Assembly (NCBI GenBank): GCA_030180075.1
Contig: JASNJN010001697.1
Location: 1-22,173, forward strand
DNA: 22,173 nucleotides
Reading direction: 5' to 3'
Source of the DNA: Mikrocytos mackini
Taxonomy: Eukaryota > Endomyxa > Ascetosporea > Mikrocytida > Mikrocytiidae
Under the pieces are notes generated by a model. That model saw only the letters and a list, made by a program, of their open reading frames with translations. It was not told the origin of the DNA and searched no databases. Made by a program: the position numbers and the translations under genes. Of this stretch, positions 8,861 to 17,230 are shown piece by piece (the first letter of the stretch is position 1; each line of letters opens with the position of its first letter).

Positions 8861-9289
8861 TATGTCGGGATCATAAACTTCCCAAAAAAGACAGGAATTA
8901 ACATTCGACTTTTTTTTGTTTAAAGATTTAAAAAACTGTATTTGTTTGTTTCTAAGATCATATTATATCATTTTGCAAAGCTTTTTGTACTATAAGCATA
9001 TATTCATAGTTTTATCTAAATAATTGGTAAAATCCAAAGTTAAAATTTCAAAAAATTTAATATACGGTTTATAACGTACAAGGGGTCACACAAGTAAAAT
9101 AAACTGGTTGTATATTAAATATAGGTATATATGTATTCTTGGTATGGGTGAAATGTGTTAAACTTCTTTCGAACCTTGTAGGTTCATATTTTTTAAAACA
9201 AGCTATTTTTGAAAACCACAGGATACAACAAACATCATTTTAAATTGTAATCAACGAATACATATTCTATCAAATCACAGCCGTACTGA
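8861..9289. other. AT-rich stretch with no recognised gene
   Basis: The leader and 5' LTR of Ty3 element 1 would be expected here. I see no match to the TGTAGAGTGGTCG end found near 2995 and no clear primer-binding site, so the 5' LTR is missing, diverged or displaced. Confidence 0.4.
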
Positions 9290-9686
9290 CTAGAGCTCGC
9301 ATATTGCAGAAATACCACAAATATCTTTTGAAAATAAAATTCTTGTTGTAAAACAAATCTTCCCATATCTAACTCCACGGGGACCTACAACTCTGTATAG
9401 CACTATAATTTCCTGATCAATTTTATTTACATACAGTAGAGGTTTAGATATGCCAACGCCTTCGTTAACATCTCTAACGAACATGACCAACAAACTTTCT
9501 CAAAGACAACAGCCATTTATACGTAAAACAGAAGATATAGGTGGCCATCCCAGGATTTAAACATTTGTGAAGAAGAATACGGATCTGAGAATGGTATGAG
9601 GAAACAAGGGAATTTTTTATCATTGAAATACCATAGACTAAGAAGCTTGATAAATTAAAACACTTATTATTGAACTTTTTAGACAC
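9290..9686 (-). other. Two overlapping small ORFs of unknown origin, probably one frameshifted coding fragment
   Basis: Two minus-strand ORFs overlap: 9686-9474 (70 residues, from MSKKFNNKC) and 9493-9290 (67 residues, containing KPLLYVNKIDQEIIVLYRVV). The second has protein-like composition and could continue the first through a frame change near 9480. I do not recognise either. The 109-bp segment spanning their junction (9440-9548) recurs in both arms of the adjacent inverted repeat, which suggests this locus was a donor of captured DNA, or itself carries a transposon fragment. Confidence 0.3.
9440..9548 (+). repeat. Third copy of a 109-bp piece of the palindrome arms
   Basis: Bases 9440-9548 match 11212-11320 in direct orientation with one visible difference (G at 9540, A at 11312), and match 10340-10448 in inverted orientation. 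The matching stops abruptly on both sides. It lies about 0.8 kb outside the palindrome. Confidence 0.9.
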
Positions 9687-9689
9687 ATA

Positions 9690-10320
9690 TAGAGTCTCGG
9701 ATGTTTTAATAGTACAAAATAATAGATTCTCTGCGAAAACTAATAATAACTACATGTTTGAAATATGTTGTTGCGGCTACAAGGAACTTATAAATTATTA
9801 TTATTGGATTAATTAATTGATAACATTATTGCGTTTCATATTTTATTACAAGTTTATTTTATATTTTATCAAAATTTATAAATCATGATAAAATGAAAAT
9901 GTTTAACATTCATTTATACAATAATTTAAATTTGCTTATTTTATGAAAATGTTTGAATATAGAGATTTCCAACAATTTGTTACAAGGTAATCTTGTTGCT
10001 ATTTACAATATAATATAAAGTCATCAATTCAATAAACCCACAATAGTTATTTATAGTTACCCATCTTTGTTCAATGTATTTAGTGAGTAATTTATTTCTG
10101 TTTTAATTTGATCCGGCTTATTAATGACAAACAGTTAAACAACATGTACTTTTATACTAATTTTATATGTATGTAGTCTTCTTCTTTTTGTTCATCCACT
10201 TCTTATTCTTCTTATTCTTCTTATTCTCCTTCTTATTCTTCTCCGTCTTCTTCATTATAATTGAGTTTTTATTATTTCGTGTATTGTATTACAAGGCAGT
10301 TGGTGCAAATTAAACAAGTC
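9690..10320. other. AT-rich non-coding stretch
   Basis: I see no gene here, only AT-rich sequence ending in the pyrimidine microsatellite noted separately and the left edge of the palindrome. Confidence 0.5.
10197..10253 (+). repeat. Pyrimidine microsatellite (TTCTTATTC-like)
   Basis: Several imperfect tandem copies of a ttcttattc unit run from about 10197 to 10253. It is a simple-sequence tract with no other feature. Confidence 0.75.
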
Positions 10321-10460
10321 GGAAGCATCCTATACACTTATGGCCACTTATATCTTCTGTTTTACGTATAAATGGCTGTTGTCTTTGAGAAAGTTTGTTG
10401 GTCATGTTCGTTAGAGATGTTAACGAAGGCGTTGGCATATCTAAACCTGGTTAAATACTA

Positions 10461-10540
10461 ATCTTCCACATTTTTTACCAATCTTCCCCATTTTTTACCG
10501 ATCTTCCCCATTTTTGACCAATCTTCCACAATTTTAGAAG
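10461..10540 (+). repeat. 20-bp minisatellite, left arm (4 units)
   Basis: Units begin at 10461, 10481, 10501 and 10521, consensus atcttccccattttttacca, with the fourth diverging at its end. The mirror copy lies at 11120-11199. An 18-base match to the third unit (cttccccatttttgacca) occurs at 11335-11352, straddling the right edge of the palindrome. Confidence 0.9.
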
Positions 10541-11119
10541 ATATCGAAAATGAAGCCATAATTTCTGAAAATGTGAAAGAAGCCCTCAGAGATTGTGTTT
10601 TGATATTAAAAAACCAAAATTTTAATTTTTCTCTAGGTCCCAATAATGTGTGTTTTCTGTAGTCAGAAGTTGAAAATATGCCAGACTTCACGAGTTAAAA
10701 AACCTCGAGGAAATATATTAAAATCAAAACTAGTAGCCAATTGTCGTTTAAAACGACAATTTATAGCCTTGAAATAATTTTGCAAAGATTATTTGTTTTA
10801 TAAAATAATTAATTTTCTAATGATAGAAGCATGAATGTAGAAAATAACAACATATAAATAAGCGCATCAATTGATTTCCTGTTTATAAGATAATCAATAT
10901 ATGTCGTTTTAAACGACAATTGGCTACTAGTTTTGATTTTAATATATTTCCTCGAGGTTTTTTAACTCGTGAAGTCTGGCATATTTTCAACTTCTGACTA
11001 CAGAAAACACACATTATTGGGACCTAGAGAAAAATTAAAATTTTGGTTTTTTAATATCAAAACACAATCTCTGAGGGCTTCTTTCACATTTTCAGAAATT
11101 ATGGCTTCATTTTCGATAT

Positions 11120-11199
11120 CTTCTAAAATTGTGGAAGATTGGTCAAAAATGGGGAAGATCGGTAAAAAATGGGGAAGATTGGTAAAAAATGTGGAAGAT
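11120..11199 (-). repeat. 20-bp minisatellite, right arm (4 units)
   Basis: This is the inverted counterpart of the left-arm minisatellite. It lies about 200 bp upstream of the MULE ORF, in the position of a subterminal repeat of that element. Confidence 0.9.
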
Positions 11200-11401
11200 T
11201 AGTATTTAACCAGGTTTAGATATGCCAACGCCTTCGTTAACATCTCTAACGAACATGACCAACAAACTTTCTCAAAGACAACAGCCATTTATACGTAAAA
11301 CAGAAGATATAAGTGGCCATAAGTGTATAGGATGCTTCCCCATTTTTGACCAAATTGGATGACTTAAACTCGCTTATTTATGGAGAAAACACGAGAAAAC
11401 A

Positions 11402-12493
11402 TTGGGGCTAAACGATCAGATGATTACCTATTCATTCCTTTCAAATTATGTTGCAAGTATGCAATATGAGAATGATGATCGATACTATTGTATAAGCCAT
11501 ATCATAAGCCCCTCCAATATATTGATTATGATAAGTACGCGTACTTTATTGGCGTCTGCCGAGAAATATGACAACTTCTGTATCGATGCGACATATCGAT
11601 TATCGAGAATGGGATTAATTTTGGTGGTTTTTGGCGCCATTAAAGAAACCAAGAAATTTCACATGATATGTTTTGCCATTGTTCAAAGTGAAAATACAAC
11701 CACTTACAATTGGATTTTTGAAAAACTTATATATCATTTTTTGGATTTTAATATTGTATGCAATCCAACTTCAATCATTGCGGATTCGGCGCAATCGATT
11801 TCTAATGCAATAGCAACAAACTTCCCTTCTTCTTTGCGAATTAATTGCTGGGCACACGTCGCAAGAAAATTAAGAAGTAAAATCCCCGGAAACAATGTAG
11901 AACTGAAAAAAGCACTGTACTGCGACTTAATGACTTTACAAAGAAGCATCACGAGAATAGTCTTCATAAAAGCAGCAAGATCTTTTAATTCAGCCTGGAT
12001 GCATCTCAGTAACTACGAGGAGTTCATCGAATTCTTCAATATTAATTACATGGAGTTCAACTCTAATTGGTGGGAAGGAGTAGATTTGTGGGCTCCTAAG
12101 ACAAACAACCACCTCGAAGGTTACAATAGCGCACTCAAGAGAAGCGTTTTCGAATATAGAAAAACAGCTATAATCTATATGATACAAAGATTAGGCCGAG
12201 AAGTCAACGATAAAACACAACAATATATTGAGAATGGATTTCTTAAAGCATCTAAAATCGTCTATGACAACAAAAATCGAAAGAGTTTTAACGTATATCT
12301 ACTTGGAAGTATAGAAACAAAAATATTTTATTTGAGTAGAAATATAGAAAGAGATTCACAAGAAAACGTTATGTCTATTGAGGATATAAAAGAATACATG
12401 TTTGGAACCAAAGATTTCGCCGATTTCTCTGCCGTAAGAAGGTTATATATGGAAATATTTGTAGTACACCGTGCAGACGCGCCAGAAGAATAG
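11402..12493 (+). CDS. MULE transposase, catalytic part
   Basis: This 363-residue ORF is open from 11363 without an ATG before 11420, so the N-terminal DNA-binding part is missing and the first usable start is the ATG at 11420. The MULE DDE core is intact: D62 (NFCIDATY), D128 (IIADSAQ), a C-x2-H pair (C149, H152) in RINCWAHV, and E239 (TNNHLEGYN). The frame stops at a TAG (12491-12493). The SWIM zinc finger expected at the C terminus follows in the same frame directly after that stop. The upstream flank is the palindrome arm and the downstream flank a second minisatellite. MULE transposases cut and reinsert elements with long terminal inverted repeats. As it stands the product would lack SWIM and probably be inactive. 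Confidence 0.85.
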   Translation: MGLNDQMITYSFLSNYVASMQYENDDRYYCISHIISPSNILIMISTRTLLASAEKYDNFCIDATYRLSRMGLILVVFGAIKETKKFHMICFAIVQSENTTTYNWIFEKLIYHFLDFNIVCNPTSIIADSAQSISNAIATNFPSSLRINCWAHVARKLRSKIPGNNVELKKALYCDLMTLQRSITRIVFIKAARSFNSAWMHLSNYEEFIEFFNINYMEFNSNWWEGVDLWAPKTNNHLEGYNSALKRSVFEYRKTAIIYMIQRLGREVNDKTQQYIENGFLKASKIVYDNKNRKSFNVYLLGSIETKIFYLSRNIERDSQENVMSIEDIKEYMFGTKDFADFSAVRRLYMEIFVVHRADAPEE

Positions 12494-12640
12494 AACAGTT
12501 TTTATTGTTCTTGCTATTTCTTTAAGAAGTATAGGAAATGCGACCATGTTCATTATATAGCAATCGATCATCTCAAAATGACTAATCTTCATTATTATAT
12601 AGGGACTGCGCAAAGAAGGGGAATTAATCGGGCTGAGACT
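12494..12640 (+). pseudogene. SWIM zinc finger of the MULE transposase, beyond an in-frame TAG
   Basis: Reading on in the transposase frame after TAG gives NSFYCSCYFFKKYRKCDHVH, a C-x-C-x8-C-x-H SWIM pattern (C codons at 12506, 12512 and 12539; H at 12545). It belongs to the same protein as the preceding ORF. The frame stays open to 12802 but becomes low-complexity from the minisatellite at about 12640. A nonsense mutation is the simplest reading; programmed readthrough is possible but unsupported. Confidence 0.75.
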
Positions 12641-12735
12641 TTTTCTCCCACATATAACTTTTTTCCCACAAATAACTTTTTTCCCCACAATTTACTCTTT
12701 TCCCACATAAAAAATTTTCTTCCACAACTTCTCAA
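12637..12735 (+). repeat. Subterminal minisatellite downstream of the MULE
   Basis: Four to five imperfect 18-20-bp units of the type acttttttcccacaaata run here. Read inwards (reverse complement) each unit starts GTGGGAAA, which resembles the GTGGAAGATTGGT units of the palindrome arm at the other side of the transposase. I infer that both are subterminal repeats of one MULE; the sequence similarity is weak. Confidence 0.6.
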
Positions 12736-12973
12736 TTTACCCCCAAAATTTTTTTTAATATTTGTATATTTTTTATTATCATTAAGTACGCATCTTTCAT
12801 AAACGTTTTAGAAATCTGGATAATTGTNAGTATATAGGATACAGAGAAGCTGTTGCTTTAAAGAAGCATAAAAAATCATTGAAATTAAAAAACGATAAAT
12901 TTAGACAATGCACAGGGAACATCTATTATAAAAATTATACAATAAAACTGGAAAATTGTAGAAAATGTGATTA

Positions 12974-13523
12974 CAGTAAACTACGAAGGTTTAGCCAATT
13001 TTAAGACTTAATCACTCCATTCTTAGCCAATTTTTAGGGGGTTTGGTCCAATTTAATTTAAAATATTTTACTGTTTAAGTGCTTCTGGGGCTCTGAAAAT
13101 GATACAGGATCATGAAAATATTGAATTTACCCCAAATCAATCGCCAATACATTGTTTTATTAAGTTCTTTAGGTGGGCAACATTCTAGTGTTAGTCAAAT
13201 TACAAAATAATTTTGAAATACCTGTAAATTGTGTTTATCCCAATTTTTTAACCGAACTCTGTGGTTAAAACGTTTACCCGTGGTTTTTATTTATATTTAA
13301 AATTCACTATTCGGTTTTAATAGATTAAAATAGACATTATCAATAGGTTTAATATGATTTTCCCGAATGGGTGATACAACCAAGGGTCCCCCTTGGGGGA
13401 AAGACAAATTGAGATTTTTGTAACCAAAATATATAAAGAGAATTTAGATTTCTTAGTCACTCTAATCTTAGCCAGTCCAAGGCATTTTGGGACAAAAACC
13501 GGCCAAACCTTCATAGTTTACTG
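12974..13523. mobile_element. pogo/Tigger-like MITE, 550 bp
   Basis: The terminal inverted repeats span about 23 bp: CAGTAAACTAYGAAGGTTT then RGCC, at 12974-12996 and inverted at 13501-13523, with two differences. TA dinucleotides flank both ends (12972-12973, 13524-13525), the TSD of the Tc1/mariner-pogo group, whose members often begin with CAG. The interior carries further diverged inverted pieces (cttagcca near 13024 and in 13470-13480) but no transposase. Confidence 0.85.
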
Positions 13524-13576
13524 TATGCATGTTTGAATATATGTCGTATTTGCGAGACCCGCAAGAATCGCTATTC

Positions 13577-13591
13577 TTGTAGTTGCTTCTC
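13577..13591 (+). repeat. Target-site duplication, left copy (15 bp)
   Basis: ttgtagttgcttctc at 13577-13591 is repeated exactly at 14279-14293 and brackets the retroposon. The length is typical of insertion by target-primed reverse transcription, not of a cut-and-paste transposon. Confidence 0.85.
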
Positions 13592-14278
13592 TTATTATTT
13601 ATTTTTATTATTCGACAAAAATTATTTATTTATAACTTCTGCCTCAATGGCCGGGCCACTTCAGCCTTCCTCAGCTACCCTCGAATTCCCAATGACCACT
13701 TAACGCCAGGGGTTTACGCCATTTCTGTTCTCCGAAGCTTTCCAACAACTTGTTGTGCAAGGCTTTGGGAAGAACGTCTCTGGGACTCTTCTCTTCGGGT
13801 ACTTCGAGTAACTCCCACTTGTTCACCCCTTTGGGGTCCCCGCCTATGAACCAAGCATAGATCCTGGGCGAGCCTTTGAGGCACACCCTTTTTCCACACC
13901 TGGTTGTCGTCCAACCTCGAAGAGACATAGTGACGTTCTTTCCAACCTTCCGTGGTGTTCGGAATTCGCGGGTTAGCCCCCTATTAGGCGGATTTCCCGG
14001 CTTGTGGCCAGCCAATTTTGAATTGAATCCGGCCCCTCCTCTTTTGTAAGCCTCTCGGCTTCGCGTTCATAGCGTTAACGAAGGGACAAGTCCAGTTTGG
14101 ATTCCTGTCTAGCTCTTTAGACTCCGCCGGGGCTAGACTGGGACTTGGTTACATGCCGTTTTACAGGCAGAGAGGGTCTGGGCGACTTGTCGCTCTAGTG
14201 GTCGTGACCTCGTCGCTTTCACCTCCATGAATGGCACCTTGTGCGTTGCGCAATGGGGTACCATATTTTTTTGAAAAA
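13592..14278 (-). mobile_element. Retroposon copy A (687 bp) with A-rich tail and 15-bp TSD
   Basis: The element lies on the minus strand: its 3' end at 13592 carries an AATAATAAAAATAAATAATAA-like tail and both ends abut a perfect 15-bp direct repeat (13577-13591, 14279-14293). The interior is far richer in GC than the surroundings, unlike any other part of the window. The 3' ~210 bp recur at 15043-15248 at roughly nine bases in ten, with a similar A-rich end, so this is a dispersed family. An imperfect inverted pair lies at 14087-14147 (caagtccag / ctgggacttg). I found no tRNA-like A/B boxes. It is a SINE-like element or a 5'-truncated LINE tail; its class is not recognised. Confidence 0.75.
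13671..14015 (-). CDS. Unrecognised ORF within retroposon copy A
   Basis: The open frame has 114 codons from a TTG at 14015; the first ATG is at 13928 and would give 85 residues. The later part includes GDPKGVNKWELLEVPEEKSP and SFGEQKWRKPLALSGHWEFE: Trp-rich, mixed charge and protein-like. The stop (TGA, 13671-13673) lies about 80 bases before the A-rich tail. It ends the element like the C terminus of a LINE ORF, but no RT, endonuclease or zinc-finger motif is visible and I do not recognise it. The part shared with copy B preserves similar residues near SFGEQKWR, with frame differences. It may be coding only in an ancestral full-length element. Confidence 0.4.
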   Translation of the reverse strand: MAGHKPGNPPNRGLTREFRTPRKVGKNVTMSLRGWTTTRCGKRVCLKGSPRIYAWFIGGDPKGVNKWELLEVPEEKSPRDVLPKALHNKLLESFGEQKWRKPLALSGHWEFEGS

Positions 14279-14293
14279 TTGTAGTTGCTTCTC
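14279..14293 (+). repeat. Target-site duplication, right copy (15 bp)
   Basis: This is the exact repeat of 13577-13591, directly following the 5' end of the minus-strand retroposon. Confidence 0.85.
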
Positions 14294-14396
14294 CTATAGT
14301 ATTAAAAAGGAGTGTTGCAAACACATACATAAAGCCCACATGCTTTGTGGAAAGATAGAAGATGACGCATTGCAAATTTGCGATAAGGACAACAAG

Positions 14397-14738
14397 CAGG
14401 GTGGGGTTTAAGTCCGTCCATAACCTTTTGTACAGGACAAGTGGTTTAATCCAGGTTTAAACCTGGTTTAATCCTGTCCAAACCCCTTTTTTCAGGTTAC
14501 CATATTTCGTAATTTTATGATCGACGTTTAATTTATTAAGAATCTAATATAAAAAATTTTGAGTTTATTGTTTTTTGGCAACAAAAAATTAAGCGTTCAG
14601 ACAAAATATTATGATCATTTGGTGACGTTTTTGGAAAAGGTCATTTCACGTTTCAATTTCAGGCCCCTCAAGCCCCTACCAAATAGGAGGTTTAAGACGT
14701 CTTTTACGTCCAAAACCGGTTTAAACCTCCCAACCCTG
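14397..14738. mobile_element. hAT-type MITE (CAGGGTTGG family), 342 bp
   Basis: It begins cagggtgggg and ends, read inwards from 14738, cagggttggg. Perfect 8-bp direct repeats acaacaag flank it (14389-14396, 14739-14746). Near the left end is the 16-base palindrome ccaggtttaaacctgg (14451-14466) inside a larger hairpin. There is no coding capacity. Termini and hairpin resemble the MITE at 18593-18995, so both probably use the same unseen hAT transposase. Confidence 0.88.
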
Positions 14739-14746
14739 ACAACAAG

Positions 14747-15042
14747 AAACAAAAATTTATAAGAAAGAAATGTAACAATGAACATACTACCCTTTCGCCA
14801 AAAATGTTCAAATTCCGGGCTATATAGGAACTTAAACGAGAAAACGCAAGCTTTAAATTCTATTGGACCTTATCGGCTAAATTCCAATCTGCCACAAATT
14901 TTGCGAATTTGCCACAGATTTTGAAATTGAATTTGAAAAAATTTCTCCATTTTCATTGAATTTCAATTTTCTGAGCAAAAAAAAATTTTTTTTTGTGATT
15001 TTCAAAAATTGAATTTTTGCCCAAGAAAAAAATTTCAAATAC
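14747..15042. other. AT-rich non-coding stretch
   Basis: No gene or bounded repeat is visible; the sequence consists of aaaatt-type low-complexity runs leading into the A-rich end of retroposon copy B. Confidence 0.5.
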
Positions 15043-15248
15043 TTTATTTTTATTGTCCGACAAAATTATTTAATTATAACCTCTGCCTCAATGGCTGGCC
15101 ACTTCAGCCTTCCTCGGCTACCCCCGAATTCCTAATGACCACTCAAGGTCAGGGTTTTACGCCATTTCTGTTCTCCGAAGCTTTCCAACAACTTGTTGTG
15201 AAAGGCCTCAAAAGAACGTCTCTGGGACTCTTCTCTTCGGGTACCTCG
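15043..15248 (-). mobile_element. Retroposon copy B, 3' fragment
   Basis: This is a second copy of the 3' end of the element at 13592-14278, same orientation, roughly 88-90 percent identical by eye with small indels. It breaks off at a run of ambiguous bases (15249-15257), so its 5' junction and TSD cannot be judged; it is either 5'-truncated or cut by an assembly fault. Confidence 0.85.
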
Positions 15249-15261
15249 NGNAANTCNTTTG

Positions 15262-15429
15262 GGAGGAAATGACGATGTCTGAAACATAAGAAATGTTTGA
15301 GTCTACAGTGAAACAAAATTGTTTAGTTGAACTACTATGGGCGAATTCATGTTGTGAAAGTAATGACTGATTATTTGTTGTGCTATTTGTGTTGTTGGGA
15401 AGTCTTTTTGGAGATCTTGGAGTTTTCAT
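15262..15429 (-). other. Short open frame, possible start of a gag-like ORF
   Basis: From an ATG at 15429 on the minus strand, about 56 codons rich in Ser, Asn and Thr (MKTPRSPKRLPNNTNSTTNN at the start) run to the ambiguous bases where retroposon copy B begins. The composition resembles the N terminus of some Gag proteins, but there is no motif and it is on the strand opposite to the neighbouring pol. It may be chance. Confidence 0.2.
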
Positions 15430-15598
15430 AAGAATTTAAAATTTTAAAAACTCCACACATCCTCAATTTATAAAATAATGCATGACTAGCTTAATTAAAC
15501 AATTAATAGCGAATTTGTATATGTTATATACATGATACCATTTAAAAAATAAAAAAATAATGCTTGTATAAAAAAAGTTATTTACTTCAATTTATGTC

Positions 15599-17221
15599 AT
15601 GCTAGAATCTATAGAACGACAGATCAAGCTCACACTTCCCAATTACAATAAACCCTTCAAACTTTACACCGATGCGTCTGACACGGGAATAAGCGGCATT
15701 CTGCTGCAAGATGACAAGGTAGTGAAATTATATTCGTCTAAGTTACTAGACAATGAGAAGAAATTCAACACTATGGAAAAGGAGTGCCTGGCCATTATCA
15801 AGAGCCTGAAAAAGTTTAGAACCATTATTTTTGATAATCTAGTCGAAATAATAACAGATAACAACAATCTAACCTTTGATTCTTCCCCATTAACATCTAG
15901 AAGTCAGAAATGGAAATTACTTTTAAGCGAGTATAACTACACACTCACGCATACGAAGGGAGAGTTGAACAGCGCTGCTGATCAGTTGTCAAGACTTTAC
16001 AGTTCTAATAACAGCGATAAGAATACCGAACCCAACTCTTCTATAAAGATACTCAGCATAAAACAAAGTAAAGACAAAACCAAAGAGCTTTTAACTCAAT
16101 TTAAACGAGCACAAGAGAAAGACAAGAGTACTTTAATTGAAGATGAACTTAAAGACTTTCGTTTACAGACAGGAATAGATAATATAGAACTGGACCTCAA
16201 CAAAAAGATCATTATAAATGATCAGGATAAACACAAGTTTCTTAACTACTATCACGAAAGACTCTCACATCCAGGGTGTAAAAGATTATTCAAAACGTTA
16301 AGCCCTTACTTCACCATGAGCAACTTCTTAAAAGAAGTCGAATTATTCACTAAAGTTTGCGATTCATGCCAAAGATATAAGAGTATTGGCTTAAAAGTAG
16401 GACAAACACACGGATACTTGGAGAGTAGCAAACCTTTTGAAAAAGTCTCATCTGATATCTGGGGCCCATTTGAGACTGAGGAATTTGGCCAGTTTTGCAA
16501 AGGTTATATTGTTACCTTTACAGATATGTTTAGCAGATACACAAAGATGGGATTTTTTGAGACAATTACAGGAAAGGATATCGCAAGTTCATTTACAAAT
16601 TGCTGGTTAACACAGTTCTCTAAACCAAGCGTCTTTCTAAGTGACCAGGGGAGCCAGTATACTTCGGACTATTTAAAAGCTTTCCTTAAACAGAAGAACA
16701 TTGAACCCAAGTATTCCACAGCCTATAACCCAACGGGTAATAGCTTAAGTGAAAGGGTCAACATCTTTATAGGGAATGGTTTGAGGACACAGAAAAACAG
16801 AAAGATAGGAGTAAAAGAAGCACTGCAAAAGATTGAAGATGCCTTTAATTGCAGCTACAATAGAAATCTTAACACCACACCTTCTTCCATACAGTTAGGA
16901 TACAATCCAATAGACCCCCTTAAAAGAAAAGAAGAAGTGGTAATCAGTGAAGTACATTCGCGAATTAAGAGTTCAGCTGAAAAGGAAGAAAAGAAAAGAA
17001 ACGGTAAGCGAACTAAAGCGGAAGACTACGAAGTTGGACAGTATATCATGCTAAGGAACCATGAAGTAAGCAAGTTAGCTCCAAAGTGGAAGGGTCCCTT
17101 TGAGATACTGAGCATAAAAAGTCACAACGACGTCTTAAGGATAAGGCAAATGAACAAAGACGTATGGGTAAATAAAAAGAGAGTAAAACCATACTATTTA
17201 GATTTAAAGGAACAACGATAG
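15599..17221 (+). CDS. pol: Ty3/gypsy pol fragment: RNase H and integrase (element 2)
   Basis: This 540-residue ORF starts precisely before RNase H; no RT exists upstream, so the element is 5'-truncated near 15590 and the ATG is fortuitous. RNase H residues: D25 (LYTDAS), E62 (MEKECLA), D87 (IITDNNN), D128 (SAADQLSRL). Integrase: HHCC finger H219, H224, C254, C257; D286 (SSDIWGP), D349 (LSDQGSQY), E385 (SLSERVN), the last two with D35E spacing; GPF/Y-type motif (KWKGPFEI) at 496-503. It has no internal stop. It belongs to a lineage distinct from element 1: motif wording differs throughout, and a Lys/Glu-rich linker joins the domains. A long intact ORF in a truncated copy implies recent truncation. 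Confidence 0.9.
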   Translation: MLESIERQIKLTLPNYNKPFKLYTDASDTGISGILLQDDKVVKLYSSKLLDNEKKFNTMEKECLAIIKSLKKFRTIIFDNLVEIITDNNNLTFDSSPLTSRSQKWKLLLSEYNYTLTHTKGELNSAADQLSRLYSSNNSDKNTEPNSSIKILSIKQSKDKTKELLTQFKRAQEKDKSTLIEDELKDFRLQTGIDNIELDLNKKIIINDQDKHKFLNYYHERLSHPGCKRLFKTLSPYFTMSNFLKEVELFTKVCDSCQRYKSIGLKVGQTHGYLESSKPFEKVSSDIWGPFETEEFGQFCKGYIVTFTDMFSRYTKMGFFETITGKDIASSFTNCWLTQFSKPSVFLSDQGSQYTSDYLKAFLKQKNIEPKYSTAYNPTGNSLSERVNIFIGNGLRTQKNRKIGVKEALQKIEDAFNCSYNRNLNTTPSSIQLGYNPIDPLKRKEEVVISEVHSRIKSSAEKEEKKRNGKRTKAEDYEVGQYIMLRNHEVSKLAPKWKGPFEILSIKSHNDVLRIRQMNKDVWVNKKRVKPYYLDLKEQR

Positions 17222-17230
17222 AACTTTGAG

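Larger units (their letters stand above)
10321..11339. repeat. Perfect 438-bp inverted repeat with 143-bp spacer
   Basis: The left arm 10321-10758 is the exact reverse complement of the right arm 10902-11339 (paired coordinates sum to 21660); I found no mismatch by eye. The spacer 10759-10901 is AT-rich. Identity ends sharply outside the arms. Each arm contains, from outside in, the 109-bp piece shared with 9440-9548, four 20-bp minisatellite units, about 180 bp of unique sequence and an inner palindromic tgtcgtttWaaacgaca motif. A 77-codon open frame occurs once per arm, a consequence of the duplication rather than two genes. The repeat abuts the MULE transposase, so it may be a duplicated and inverted MULE terminal region or a foldback element. 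Confidence 0.95.

Noticed and set aside
9165-9185. gaaccttgtaggttc resembling a tRNA arm
   Set aside because: Only a 5-bp stem; no acceptor, D or anticodon arms around it.
10461-10540. CRISPR-like array (20-bp units)
   Set aside because: The units are directly contiguous with no spacers, and the setting is a eukaryotic transposon.
10458-10691. 77-codon ORF, with an identical one at 10969-11202 on the other strand
   Set aside because: They are the two copies of the palindrome arm; the predicted C-terminal residues are just the translated 20-bp minisatellite. No protein motif.
11734-12187. Minus-strand ORFs opposite the MULE transposase
   Set aside because: Shadows of the plus-strand catalytic core; no motif of their own.
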